Shown piece by piece: positions 11,706 to 22,737 of a stretch of DNA of 64,000 nucleotides (position 1 is the first letter of the stretch; each line of letters starts with the position of its first letter). The position numbers and the translations under genes were made by a program. This DNA is from Jacaranda mimosifolia (Eukaryota > Streptophyta > Magnoliopsida > Lamiales > Bignoniaceae), in contig CM032128.1 of NCBI GenBank assembly GCA_018894105.1, positions 25,877,299-25,941,298 of the forward strand. The letters are read 5' to 3'. The notes under the pieces were generated by a model. That model saw only the letters and a program-made list of their open reading frames with translations. It searched no databases and had not been told where the DNA came from.

Positions 11706-11991
11706 TGTTACAAAGGATTATATGATATTAATAATATGTTTTAATGGCATGCTAGTAAAAATATAATAAAAGCATCATGGTATTAAGATAGATTATCGCT
11801 CACAATAGTGTGTCTCCTAACTCCTAATACTATAAATACCAACTATTAATGATAGAAAAGTAAGGAAAACACTTTCATGATTCAGGCAAATTCTCTAAGC
11901 AAACGTGCTCAAGAATTAGAGATCCACAATATTTATCCCCTTCAATTGATTTCCGAAGAGGCCCATACGTCCAAGTTCAGACTATAATATT
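11706..11991 (+). repeat. 5' LTR of a decayed Gypsy element
   Basis: The stretch starting TGTTACAAAGG and running to just before the primer site resembles 21630-21900 in order and content (GGATTATATGATATTAATAATAT, CTCACAATAGT, AGAGATCCACAATATTTAT, CCGAAGAGGCCCATACGTCC). The right border is set by the TTTGGC primer-site start. The left border is approximate. Confidence 0.6.
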
Positions 11992-12012
11992 TTGGCATCA
12001 CTTGTGAGAAAG
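11992..12012 (+). other. Decayed retrotransposon primer binding site
   Basis: TTTTGGCATCACTTGTGAGAA directly follows the LTR. It matches the TTGGCGCCGTCTGTGGGAA site common in plant Gypsy elements, except mostly for C-to-T or G-to-A changes. It marks the 5' LTR/internal border. Confidence 0.6.
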
Positions 12013-13345
12013 TCTTTTATTCACTAAACCATTGAAAATGCAGACGAGATTCAGTGCTGGAGACTTAAGCACCCTGGTGACCTTTTTGATGGAGGAAGTT
12101 GTTGGAGAGAATTTTGAATAGGGAGTTGGAGAGAATTTTGAACATGGACCGCCCTCGAACTCAAAGCAACCACCCACATCATCTCCAACATCTAAGATTT
12201 TCACTTATGCCATAACTTGTACCCAAGAGGTCCCATCTTGCAAGTCAAGCAAAAGGCCGTGTTGGACTTAGTTAAAGATGTCTCAGCTTGAGCTAACACC
12301 TAGACAATTGTCTATGTCACTAAACACTCACAACCTAAGCCCCTCAGTCCTCTTATAGAAGTTTAGAAGCCTCATTGGCTCCTGAGCAGGTGGAGTAAAG
12401 ACCAAATGAGAAGAGTAAAGCTGCACCTTCTTTATCTCACTAGATAGACAGCCACCAGTGCCTCCTAGCCGCCAATTCTAGATAACAGACTAATACTGCA
12501 GAATCCATCCCTTGAACTGCCTTTCCTGAGTGCACACTTAAAGGTACCTTTACCTCATAGTTGCTTCTCTAGGAGAACCTATTGTACCACACTATTTTAG
12601 TCGAGTCCTTCCCACATGGTGCCGAGGTGGCCACATTCTAGAATTCAATGGAACTGGAGATCCCCAAGAGCATTTGGATAACTTTCTTGCTTGAATGAAG
12701 CTTACAACCTGAGTGAGACGACCCATTCCAAACTTTTTTGTATGACCTTGATGAAATATGTTGTTGTATAGTTTAGCCAACATTTCTTGTACAATTTCTT
12801 TATCAACAAGAAGTACCCAAAGACTGTTGCATATTTCTTTACGATCGTTTTGACCAAATTGTCTATAACCTTTATCTCAACCAAGAACTCCAACCTAACA
12901 TAATCCAACTGAATCGGAGGACCACAGACTTAGGAGTTCATAGTTGGAAAACCCTTAGCCATACTAGAGAAGTTTCTAAACTCAGCTAAGAAATACATTC
13001 ACATCGAGAGGATGACTGCCCCTCCAAAAAATCACAAAAGAAACTAAAAGAGGAGAAGTCAAATGAAGAGAAAAATCATGTTCCCCTATTTGAGTTTGCT
13101 AGGTATAGCCCCCTTAATGCACTAAGAACATAAATATTGGCGGTGGCTAAAGGACAAGGCTTAATGGAAAGGCCTAAAAAATGAAAGATGATTTGAAGAG
13201 ACAAAGATTGGAGAAGTATTGTCAATTTCATAACAACACAGGACACACGATAGAAGAATGCCATCACTTGAAGGATGAAATTGAGAAGTTGATCCATTAA
13301 GGATACCTGAAAGAGTTCGTCACCAAACAACATCTTAGTCAGTGA
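12013..13345 (+). pseudogene. Gypsy retrotransposon gag remnant
   Basis: Broken frames on the plus strand still read as a plant Ty3/Gypsy gag. Around 12610-12700 are HILEFNGTGDPQEHLDNFLA-like residues of the retrotransposon gag domain. Around 13205-13330 is CQFHNNTGHTIEECHHLKDE followed by IEKLIH, a stop and GYLKEFV, the conserved stretch after the gag domain. Stops and frame changes are frequent. Pol is missing, so the element is truncated on the right. The lineage looks like the gag type with a TTGGCGCCG primer site, but this is not certain. Confidence 0.75.
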
Positions 13346-13880
13346 GACCCTTTCATAATAGACAACATCAGATCATTGATGCAGCTCTTTTGATTGTAGG
13401 ATGGAGATTAGGAAAAAGCCCTAGTCAGATGATGCATACAACTTATCCACCATGGAGATTATTTTATTTTATTTTATTTTTTATCTCAATAGGGCCTGCA
13501 AAAGGCAATTGCATAATGGGAAGTTGGATGCCAAGTCGAAAGGCCTCTTCAAGGTACCAAAAAGTATGAAGCTGAAACACAAAAGTTGCATCAATTTGTA
13601 TGGTGAGAACTTGCCAAAAACTTGAAACATCATCTGCTTAAAAAAATTTCTACACATGATAGTCACATTTATTTTATGAAGCTTTTAGTAGTTTTAGTTT
13701 TGAAGTTTTTAGTTATATTTGCTTTTGTTTCTATACTATAAATACTAATTAATTCCATATTCTATAAATAACAAATAATGACTGTTGAAATTTCGTATTT
13801 ATTATGGTTTTTCAATAATAAAATCTTCATGGTCGATACTACTTATGCATTCTCGCTAATTTACAAGTATAACACATATT
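13346..13880. other. Unassigned AT-rich DNA
   Basis: Between the Gypsy remnant and the Copia LTR I see no gene. Some of it may be more of the decayed Gypsy interior, but no motif supports that. Confidence 0.4.
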
Positions 13881-14664
13881 ATCGAGTTTTAATAACTCTA
13901 GAGGTTGGTCAATACTAGTTCCAGCCAAAGCATCAAAGTTTCACTTGAGACATTAAGAGGCTGCGACAATTTTTTAGTGCAGCCAGTTCAAAAGTTGTTG
14001 TCTAGATACATCTGCTTGTGGTCGGAGGTTAGGAGATATGCGTGTTTAGCTTTTCCATACGCTAATTTTGTATTTCCAAAATTCAACTCTTCTTTCTAGA
14101 TTTTGAAAATGCTATAAATTTAATGTTTGGCAGAAGTTTGAATGTTTATGTTGGGCCAAATAAAATCAGATTGATTCGGTCCAAAAAGTTAATATTGGAC
14201 TGAAGGCCTAATTTAATTTAATACAAGCCCAAGTCCCAGCCCAAGCCCACGACCACGCCAAGCTAAGCTGGCCGGACGGGTAGGTGGCAGCAGCGCACAT
14301 GTGGGTTAGATTGAACTTACTATCATGTAGGTCATCTCCCCTCCAAACACTTGTGGTACCTCCAAGTGGCCTAACCCTTACCTTGACATTTGAGATATTT
14401 ATTTTAGTCCACATTTTGTTCATATTTCAATGTGGGATAGAGTTTCTCTCTTTTCCCAACACATTGGCTTTTTTACTAGCTTATTTAGTCAACTACCAAG
14501 CAGCTAACTTTGACTATTAGTTTTTCATTCACTTGAAATTGGTTTTGGCCAATTAATCACATTATCATCATCTACCCACGATAGTTTACGACGATCACCA
14601 ATTTCTTAAAAATTAATGCTTTGAGCCCACTTAATATTTGGTCAAAGAAGACTAATTTCCAATA
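13881..14664 (-). repeat. 3' LTR of the minus-strand Copia element
   Basis: It matches 19270-20092 along most of its length (AGCCCACGACCACGCCAAG, GAGATATTTATTTTAGTCCAC, GTGGGATAGAGTTTCTCTC). The right border, at AATTTCCAATA, is next to the polypurine tract. The left border is poorly defined. ATATT at 13876-13880 matches ATATT at 20093-20097 and may be the target duplication. Confidence 0.75.
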
Positions 14665-14675
14665 GTCCCCTACAT
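14665..14675 (-). other. Polypurine tract of the minus-strand Copia element
   Basis: Read on the minus strand, TGTAGGGGAC lies directly before the LTR start TATTGGAAATTAG. This is the expected position for plus-strand DNA priming. Confidence 0.6.
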
Positions 14676-15149
14676 GAATGGAAACTAATGTGACTGATGA
14701 TGCATATGCTTATTCAGACATAAGAAAGTTCAGGCGAACAACTATTGCATCAGGATAGGTAGCTTGTGGCTTTAAGCCTTCTTTAGTGAACTATTGGGTT
14801 TACTTGGCTAATTAGTGAACACAATATCTTGAACTATTCAGCCGTTAGTGTAAACCAAGACAATAGTACTTACACGATAGCTATCCTTATGCTTTTTAGT
14901 TCTTTTCGGTTGTGTCCGTTTTGGCCATGGATACTGATATTAGATTCAAGTGGTTATGATGAAGTGACCCATCTTCACACTTATATAGATGATCTCCCAC
15001 AAAGAGTACCCTACCATACTCCACTATTCTAGCCCTGGGAATCATTAAGAGTTGAGACTCAACCTCGCACCTACTTAATTAGCAGACATCACTTTCATGT
15101 CACATGAATGGGTTGAAGTGCTCACAAGAATCTTCTTAAATTAGTTGTC

Positions 15150-18100
15150 TTATTGAGCCAAGTTCTTGGGATCTCCAATCATCATGGTTGGGTGTCCGCT
15201 ATGTCGGTTCTTAAACTTAAGGGTTTTAGTCCCATATAGGCTTTTTACTTGATCTCTAGATAGACCTTTAGTTAACGAATCCACTAAATTCTCATTGGAT
15301 TTCACATAGTCAAGTGAAATTACCCTATTTGAGATCAATTGCCTTATGGTATTATGTCATCGTTAGATATGACGAGATTTACCATTATACATACTACTCT
15401 GAGCGCTTCCGATTGCTAATTGACTATCATAATGAATTGCGATGGTAGAAACTGGTTTAGGCCAATAAGGAATATCCTCTAGGAAATTTTGGAGCCATTT
15501 TACTTCTTCTCCTACTTTGTCTAAAGCAATAAATTTAGACTCTATCGTAGAATGAGCTATACACGTTTGTTTAGAGGACTTTTAGGACACAACAACTCCA
15601 CCTAAGGTGAAAACATACCCACTTGTGGACTTGGTGTCTTTTGTATTTGATATCCAATTAGCATCTCGGTATCCTTCCAATACAACTGGATATCTAGTGT
15701 AGTGTAACCTGTAGTCCATTGTGTATGTAAGAAATCTAAGTACCCTTGTTAGTGCTCTTCGATGATCATTACTAGGATTGCTCGTAAATATACTCAATTT
15801 GTTTACTGAGCACGCAATGTCGGGGCGAGTACAATTTGTTAGAAATGTCAAATTGCCTATTATTCTCAAGTATTTCACTTGAGATACGGGCTCACCAATA
15901 TTTTTGCTCAGATGTTGATTGGGATCCATGGGCTTTTTTACAAGAGAACCGTCATACACCTTAAATTTCTTAAGAATTTTCTCAACGTAATGGGATTGAG
16001 TTAGAATCAGTTCGTCAGATGTTCTAATTATCTTAATCCCTAGTATGACATCCGCTACACCCATATCTTTCATGTCAAAATGCTTCATTAACATTTTCTT
16101 GGTAGTCAAGATGATATCCTAATTGCTACCCATTATTAGCATGTTGTCAACATACACACAAACCATAACAAATTCACTTTGAGTACCTTTGATGTATACA
16201 CATTTATTACACTCATTTATCTTAAAACCATTTGACAACATTATTTTGTCAAATTTTTGATGCCATTGTTTCAGAGCTTGTTTGATCCCGTGCAATGACT
16301 TAACAAATTTGCATACTTTTTTTTCTTGCCCGGGAACAACAAATCCTTTGGGTTGTTCCATATAGATTTCTTCGTCTAACTCAACGTTCAAAAAGGCTGC
16401 TTTCACATCCATTTGATGTATTTTGAGGTTATTCAGGGTTGCTATTGCAATAAGCACTCTGATTGATGTGATTCTTTGTTACTGGTGAGTAAGTCTCGAA
16501 TAAACCAAGTCCTTCCTTTTGGTTGAACCCTTTTGCTACCAACTTAGCCTTTTATTTGCCTATAGAGCCATGTGCCTTGTATTTCCTTTGAAGAATCCAC
16601 TTGCAGCCTAATGGATTGTCGCATGCTGGGAGATTAACGAGATCCCATGTGTGATTCTGCATGATCGACTCTGTTTCATTGTTGATAGCTTATTTCCAGA
16701 AAGGTGCTTCTGGAGTAGATAATGCTTCACTAATTGTCTGTGATTCATCTTCTAACATATAAGTTATAAAAATTGGGCCAAACGTCTTTTCCTTTTTGAC
16801 CCTCTTGCTTCATCTTGGTTCTTCATTAGTTTGAGAACCACTTGTTGATTCCAAAGTTCTTTTAAGAGAATTTGATTCTTCTTCATCTTTACAAGGAAAT
16901 ATATTTTCGAAAAATACAGTATTCTTGGATTCAATTATCATTCCTTCATTTATATCGGGAACTACTAATTTATGCACCAAGAAATAATAGGCACTACTAT
17001 TGTGTGCATATCCAATGAAAATGCAATCAATAGTTTTCAGCCCTATGTTTAGCTGTTTTAGCTTGGGAACCTCTACCTTAGACAAACACCCCTGCACTTT
17101 CACATATTTGTAGGAAGGCTTGTGACCTTTCCATAATTCATAAACGGTTTCATTTTTCCCTTTGTAGGGTGTTTTGTTCAGAATGTGGTTAGTTGAAAGA
17201 ATAGCTTCCCTCGTATGTTCAATACAACATTCATCATTTACTTAAGAGTTCAATTTTTATGTTCGGCAACTCCATTGGATTGATGTGAGTAAGGAGCTGT
17301 TGTTTGATGAATAATGCAAGAATTCAAGCAAAATTCTTCAAATGATATTCCATATTCCCCACCTTTATAATTTTTGATAGCTTTAATTTGTTTGCTAAGT
17401 TGATTTTTAACCTCAATTTTATAGCACTTGAATGTTTCTAGTGTCTCATCTTTGCTTCGTGAAAGGAATACGTAGCAAAACCTTATGTAATCATCAATAA
17501 AAGTAATGAAATACTTTTTCCCACCTCTAGTTTGCACAAAGTTCAAATCACAAATATCACTGCGAATTAATTTTAGAGGCATTGTGTCCTTTCAATCGAT
17601 TGAAAAAGGAGCTTCAGCTATTTTGAATATTTTACACTTATGAGTTGTGTCAATTTGAAATAGAGGCAGCAATACTAAATTTACTAATCTATGCAAAGTG
17701 TTGAAATTGAGATGTCCTAATCTAACATGCCATAAATCACTACGCTCAATCAAGTGAGCAGAACTTGAGGCTTTATTATTATTCACTTGAACAATTTTTA
17801 TTACAGACTTTACATTGAACTTGAACAGTCCATTCTGTACATAGCCTCTACCTAGAAATAGGCCATTCTTAGAAAGCACAAACTTTTTTGATTCAAATAC
17901 AAGCTTAAAACTATTTTCACTAACAAAGACCCTGACACTAAGTTCTTGCGAATGTTTAGCATACGAAGAACTTCATTCAGTGTTAACTCTTTTCCAGAAG
18001 TCATCTTCAGAACAACCTTGCCCATTCCTATAATATTAGAAGTTGAACATATATACTTTTCAGAATAAATGTGCTGAGTGGAACCAGTGTTAATCCACCA

Positions 18101-19022
18101 TTCTCTCGGATTATCAACAATATTATCTTCAAAAACCACTGTTGAGAGATTCAGTTCAGATAAGTCCAATGGTCTAAACTTTTCCTCAATCATATGGGCT
18201 TAATTCAGTTTGTTCTTATTAGGGAGTCGATAATCTTTGGCCTTATAATTCAATTTTCCATAGTTATAGCAATTTTCTTGAAACCTCATAAGCTTCTTGC
18301 TTTTGTTATTTTGACTGGCCCCTTTACGTTTCCTCTTTTTGCCTGCATTTGAACTTGATTCAACCAAGTTCACTTTGGCCTCCATTTTATTATTGCCTGT
18401 CTTGATATCAGACATCTGATTGTCCTTCTCAATTCTTAGTATAACAATAAAATTTTCAAGACCTAGCTCATTTTTCTTGTGTTTGAGATAGTTCTTGAAA
18501 TCCTTCTACGATGGCGGTAGCTTTTCAATAATTGCAGCTACTTGAAAAGATTCGCTTAAAATCATGCTTTCAGCATGAATTTCGTGCAAAATTGTATGTA
18601 ATTCTTGGATTTGGCTCATGACGGATTTGGAATTCACCATCTTATAGTCCAAAAATTTGGCCACCACAAATTTCTTCAAACGACATCCTTTGCTCGGTAT
18701 TTTTTATCAGGAGACTCCCACAGCTCTTTAGTTGTTTTAATAGGACTGTAAACATTATACAACGAGTTATCTAGTCCATTCAGATTATAGTTGTGGCACA
18801 AGAAATCACTTTGATTCCAATCATCCAAAGCTGCTCATTTTTGGACATTAGTGTCCTCTTCAGGTACAACAGGTGCAGACATCTAACAAGCCTCAAATTC
18901 GTTAGGTAAAACAATTTTTTTTGCTACCACCTCTTAAAATCAATTTCAGTAAATTTTTCTGGTCTTTATCCATGAGTAAAAACAGGTGCAATGACTGGAG
19001 TAGAAATCTAGTTGGATGCCAT
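15150..19022 (-). pseudogene. Copia gag-pol, broken (minus strand)
   Basis: The element reads right to left. Gag starts at an ATG at 19022 (MASN, stop, ISTPVIAPVF). The CCHC knuckle near 18300 has become CYNYGKLNYKAKDY. Protease near 18100 has NTGS instead of DTGS. The integrase zinc segment is LWHVRLGHLNFNTLHRL. The integrase core at 17582-17250 keeps IRSDICDLNF and FITFIDDYIRF but has YKGGEYG where DRGGEY is usual. Reverse transcriptase at 16457-15582 has MDVKAAFLNVELDEEIYMEQ and YVDN in place of YVDD. RNase H follows and ends near 15150. Many stops and frame changes separate the domains, so it cannot move on its own. Gene order (integrase before reverse transcriptase) is that of Copia. Confidence 0.93.
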
Positions 19023-19269
19023 GATCACAGAAGTTGGTAATTTATCTTAAAATTATTAATTTCGGTGATAGAAATTTCTATAATCAGTAATAGATGAGGC
19101 AAGAGTGGAACTCTCTATCGTTAAGACGAATTAGCCCTGCACTAGTGTTAATGGCAAATTGGCTATTGTCTCCCAAGATACAACAACTTTATCAAATAGT
19201 AGTAGCACTTCATACTGTTTGATCACTTCGAACTCAAGCGTACTGAACTTTTTTTTGTGTTTACTGGAC

Positions 19270-20092
19270 TAGACTATGTTGAATGTAATGTGCTTTTGAT
19301 GCAAATTCGGGACTAATTTTAAAGAGCCATAGGAGCAGCTGAAAGGTGGTAGCCATTTTTCAATATTGCTGCAATTTTCCAATGCAACCAGTTTGAAAGT
19401 TGCTTTCAGATACATCTGCTGGTGGCTAGAGATTAGGAGATATGCATGTTTAGCTTTTCGCACATTGATTTCATATATCCAGAATTGAACTCATTTTTTC
19501 AAATTTTCAAAATGCTGAAAATTTAGTGTCTAGCAGAAGTTTGAAGGTTTCTATTGGGTCAAGTAAAATTAGATTGAATTTGGTCCAACAAGTTAATATT
19601 TAATTTAATCCAAGCCCAAACCAATGCCCACGACCACGCCAAGACAAGCCGCCGGCCGGCCGAGCAGCAAGCCCATGACCACGCCAAGCGCAGCCGGATA
19701 GGTGTACGGTGGCGGTGGTGCACGCGTGGGTTGGATTGAACCTACTACCATGTAGGTCCTTTTCCATCAGAACACTTGTGGTACTCCCAAGGGGTCCAAC
19801 CTTTACCTCCACACTTGAGATATTTATTTTAGTCCACCTTTTGTTCATCTTTCAATGTGGGATAGAGTTTCTCTCTTTTCCCAACCTCTTGGCTTCTTTA
19901 CTAGCCTTATTAGTCAATCATTAAATAGCTCACTTTGAACATTAATTTTTCAGTCGCATGAAATTGATTTTAGCCAATTGATCACATTATTGTCATCTAC
20001 CCGCGGCGTAATTTACAATGATCACTAATTTCTTAGAAATTAATGCTTTGAACCTACTTAAATATTTGGTCAAAGAAGACCAATTTCCAACA
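19270..20092 (-). repeat. 5' LTR of the minus-strand Copia element
   Basis: It pairs with 13881-14664. On the minus strand it begins TGTTGGAAATTGGTCTTC, a standard TG start. It carries an extra 45 bp caused by an internal duplication at 19626-19690. The left border is approximate. The copies differ at many sites, so the insertion is old. Confidence 0.78.
19626..19690. repeat. Internal duplication with CCGGCCGGCC in the LTR
   Basis: The words GCCCACGACCACGCCAAG and GCCCATGACCACGCCAAG lie 45 bp apart (19626 and 19671), with a GC-rich GCCGGCCGGCC block between them. The other LTR has one copy. Confidence 0.75.
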
Positions 20093-20895
20093 ATATTCTA
20101 TTTACATAGAATCAAAATAAGCATTTCGTTCTAACTTCTATTGCTGCATTAATTTCAAAAACTAATTTGTGTGCTTGATTTCTATCTAAATTTACATAAG
20201 TTGTTAAACATTGTCCCTGTTTCTGATTATCTATATTAAAGTTGTTGTTTACAAAATTATAAATAATCTAAACTCTATTTTTCCAACAAAAATTATGCAA
20301 GAAATCTGAAGATCTAAGTAGACTTTAAGACACTCTGTTCCCATAAAGGAAGCCGCCACAATCGAAATAGATGTTATGATATATGTATATATATTAATGT
20401 TTAAGAAAAGTAAATATGAAATGATCATCAACCTTTTTCTTATAATTAAGAGGGGAAATGTCATGTCACAACGGTTAATCATCATAACTAGTTGAGTAAG
20501 TTGAAAAAAACCATATTATGATAAGGACAAGCATTGCCTGAGATGCATGCTCCCTCGGACAACTTTAAGTCCAGTTTGAATCATTTATTTCATTCTATAT
20601 TTTATTTTTTATTTTATTTTAAAAATATGTGCAAAGTATATGAAATATTTTTTAATAAAAATAATTAATTAAAATATCAAATACACTTGGCATACATTAT
20701 TAAGTTGAAAAATAAAATGAAATACAAAATAAAAAAAAATTCAAAACATCTTACATCACCCGGGAGTGGAATTCCATTTACCCATTTCAGACGATATTAA
20801 TTCGTTGAAAAGTGAAATCCCATATGCTCGTTCCGGGCAATCTAAATTGACCGAAGATAGAATTCTATGAGCTTAAATGCTAATATAAGAATTAA
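20093..20895. other. AT-rich intergenic DNA
   Basis: No gene or clear repeat was seen. Open frames here are short and AT-driven. Confidence 0.45.
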
Positions 20896-21317
20896 GGAGC
20901 TGTTTGGTTTTATTTTTATTTTTATTTCCATATTCAATTTTTATATTTTATGAAAATTGAAAAATTCGTCATAATTTTAAAAATATAAAATAAGATTAAT
21001 GCATTTGAAAGTTATATTTGAAAATCATGACTAAGATAGGTATATAGATAAAAATTTTGATAGTTTTTATTTTTCATGTCTAAAAAATTGCGTATTTTTT
21101 CAAAATAAATGTACATTTTTTAATTGTTTTGTGTGATGATATTACATCAATCGAACTTGCAATTAATTGATATCATAAAAAGATGATAGGATATTTAAAA
21201 AAATTAAAAATAAAAATAAGTGATATTTTCTATAAAAATATGTGATATTCATAGTTTTCATTTTTTAAATAATATTGAAAATGAAAATAGATTTTGAAAA
21301 TAAAAACAAACGGTGCG
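20896..21317. mobile_element. Tourist-like MITE (family C)
   Basis: A 422 bp element with ends GGAGCTGTTTGGTTTTATTT and the complement of AAAAACAAACGGTGCG. It has TAA on both sides (20893-20895 and 21318-21320). It is non-coding, with TTTATTTTTCAT-like runs near the ends. Confidence 0.75.
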
Positions 21318-21629
21318 TAAGCTGTCAACATTCTTCTTTATTTTTAGTAATAGCTTCCGTGAATGATAAGAAACGATAAAAATATGTCTAGCAAATCTTT
21401 TCTATGAAAACTTGAAACAACTATCTTATGTCAAGATTTTACATATGCGTGTTTGGCCTAAATAATTAGACAATCTGAATAATAAGACAAGTTATGTATG
21501 CTAAAATAAAATGTGATGATAATAATAAATAAAAAAAATAATAAAATGTGCTAAAATTTTCATAACGACAATGCATTGTATAGTACTCTCAACTTGGACT
21601 TATACAATAAAATTTTAATTTGGGAGCAT

Positions 21630-21900
21630 GGGAATTATATGATATATTAATAATATACCTTAAGGTACAATAAAAGAGGGATATAATATTAAGATATGCT
21701 CTCACACACAATAGTAGGTCTGCTAAATCCTGGCATTATAAATATTATAACTAATGACCAAAAATGCAGGTAGTCACTTTCATAACTCAAGCAAAATATT
21801 CTAAGTACGTAAGTTATTGAATTAGAGACTCACAATATTTATTCTTACGCCACTCATTTTCAAAGAGGTCCCTAAGTCCAAATATGGACGATATCTTAGG
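21630..21900 (+). repeat. Gypsy LTR fragment related to 11706-11991
   Basis: The same blocks appear in the same order as in the LTR at 11706: ATTATATGATATATTAATAAT, GCTCTCACACACAATAGT, GAATTAGAGACTCACAATAT and CAAAGAGGTCCCTAAGTCC. No internal Gypsy sequence follows, so this is a solo or truncated LTR. Confidence 0.6.
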
Positions 21901-22402
21901 CCTCTAAGTCATTATTTTTTCCTAATATTTCCTAATATTTATTATTGATCAGCAAGATAGGTGTATTTTCTTAAACAATAAGAAATAAATTTTCTATATT
22001 TTGATCGAAAGATGATTTAGTGAATTTATAAGCTCCTCACAACATTTTATAAAATGTTTAGGAATTTATAGAATATCACAAAGTGTTCAATACATTTTCT
22101 TAAAACAAACTTATAAGCTCCTAAAATAAGATATTAGAATCTTATAAACTCTCTTAAAAAAGTGAGAAATTTTTAATATATTGTTAACATCTCACAAAAT
22201 TTCTATATTTTTAGTTTATATTAACTAGACAATACTAGTATATTATAGGTTCAAAAACTTATTTTACTTAAATGTTTTAAAAATATATTTTAAAAATAAA
22301 ATCTAATATTTTTATAATTTAATTATAAAATATAAGAATTTATAATTAAGTTTGGCTACAGTACTCTTTTGATATCAAAGGTGTGTATAAAGTTTACCCT
22401 TA
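21901..22402. other. AT-rich intergenic DNA
   Basis: No gene is visible. It leads into the TTA (22400-22402) that flanks the next MITE. Confidence 0.4.
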
Positions 22403-22737
22403 GGGTCCGTTTGTTTTCATTTCCAAACTCCATTTTCATTTTCATTCTAAAATAAAATTTTGAAACCATCACTTTCTATCCATTTTCATTCAAAATATTC
22501 TTTTTTTCATTTTCAAACTCTTTGTAAACCTACCATATCATTATTAGTTAAATTCAAATTTGCTTTGACATAAAGTACCTAATATCATTTTAAAATTAAT
22601 AAAATATATATTTTTAAAAATAAATCTTTTTAACATAAAAAATATAAATCAACCTACCTTACATTTCATTCAAACATATTTCTACTTTCATTTCCAATTT
22701 ACAATTAACTTGTTGTAATTGGCATCAAATCAATTGG

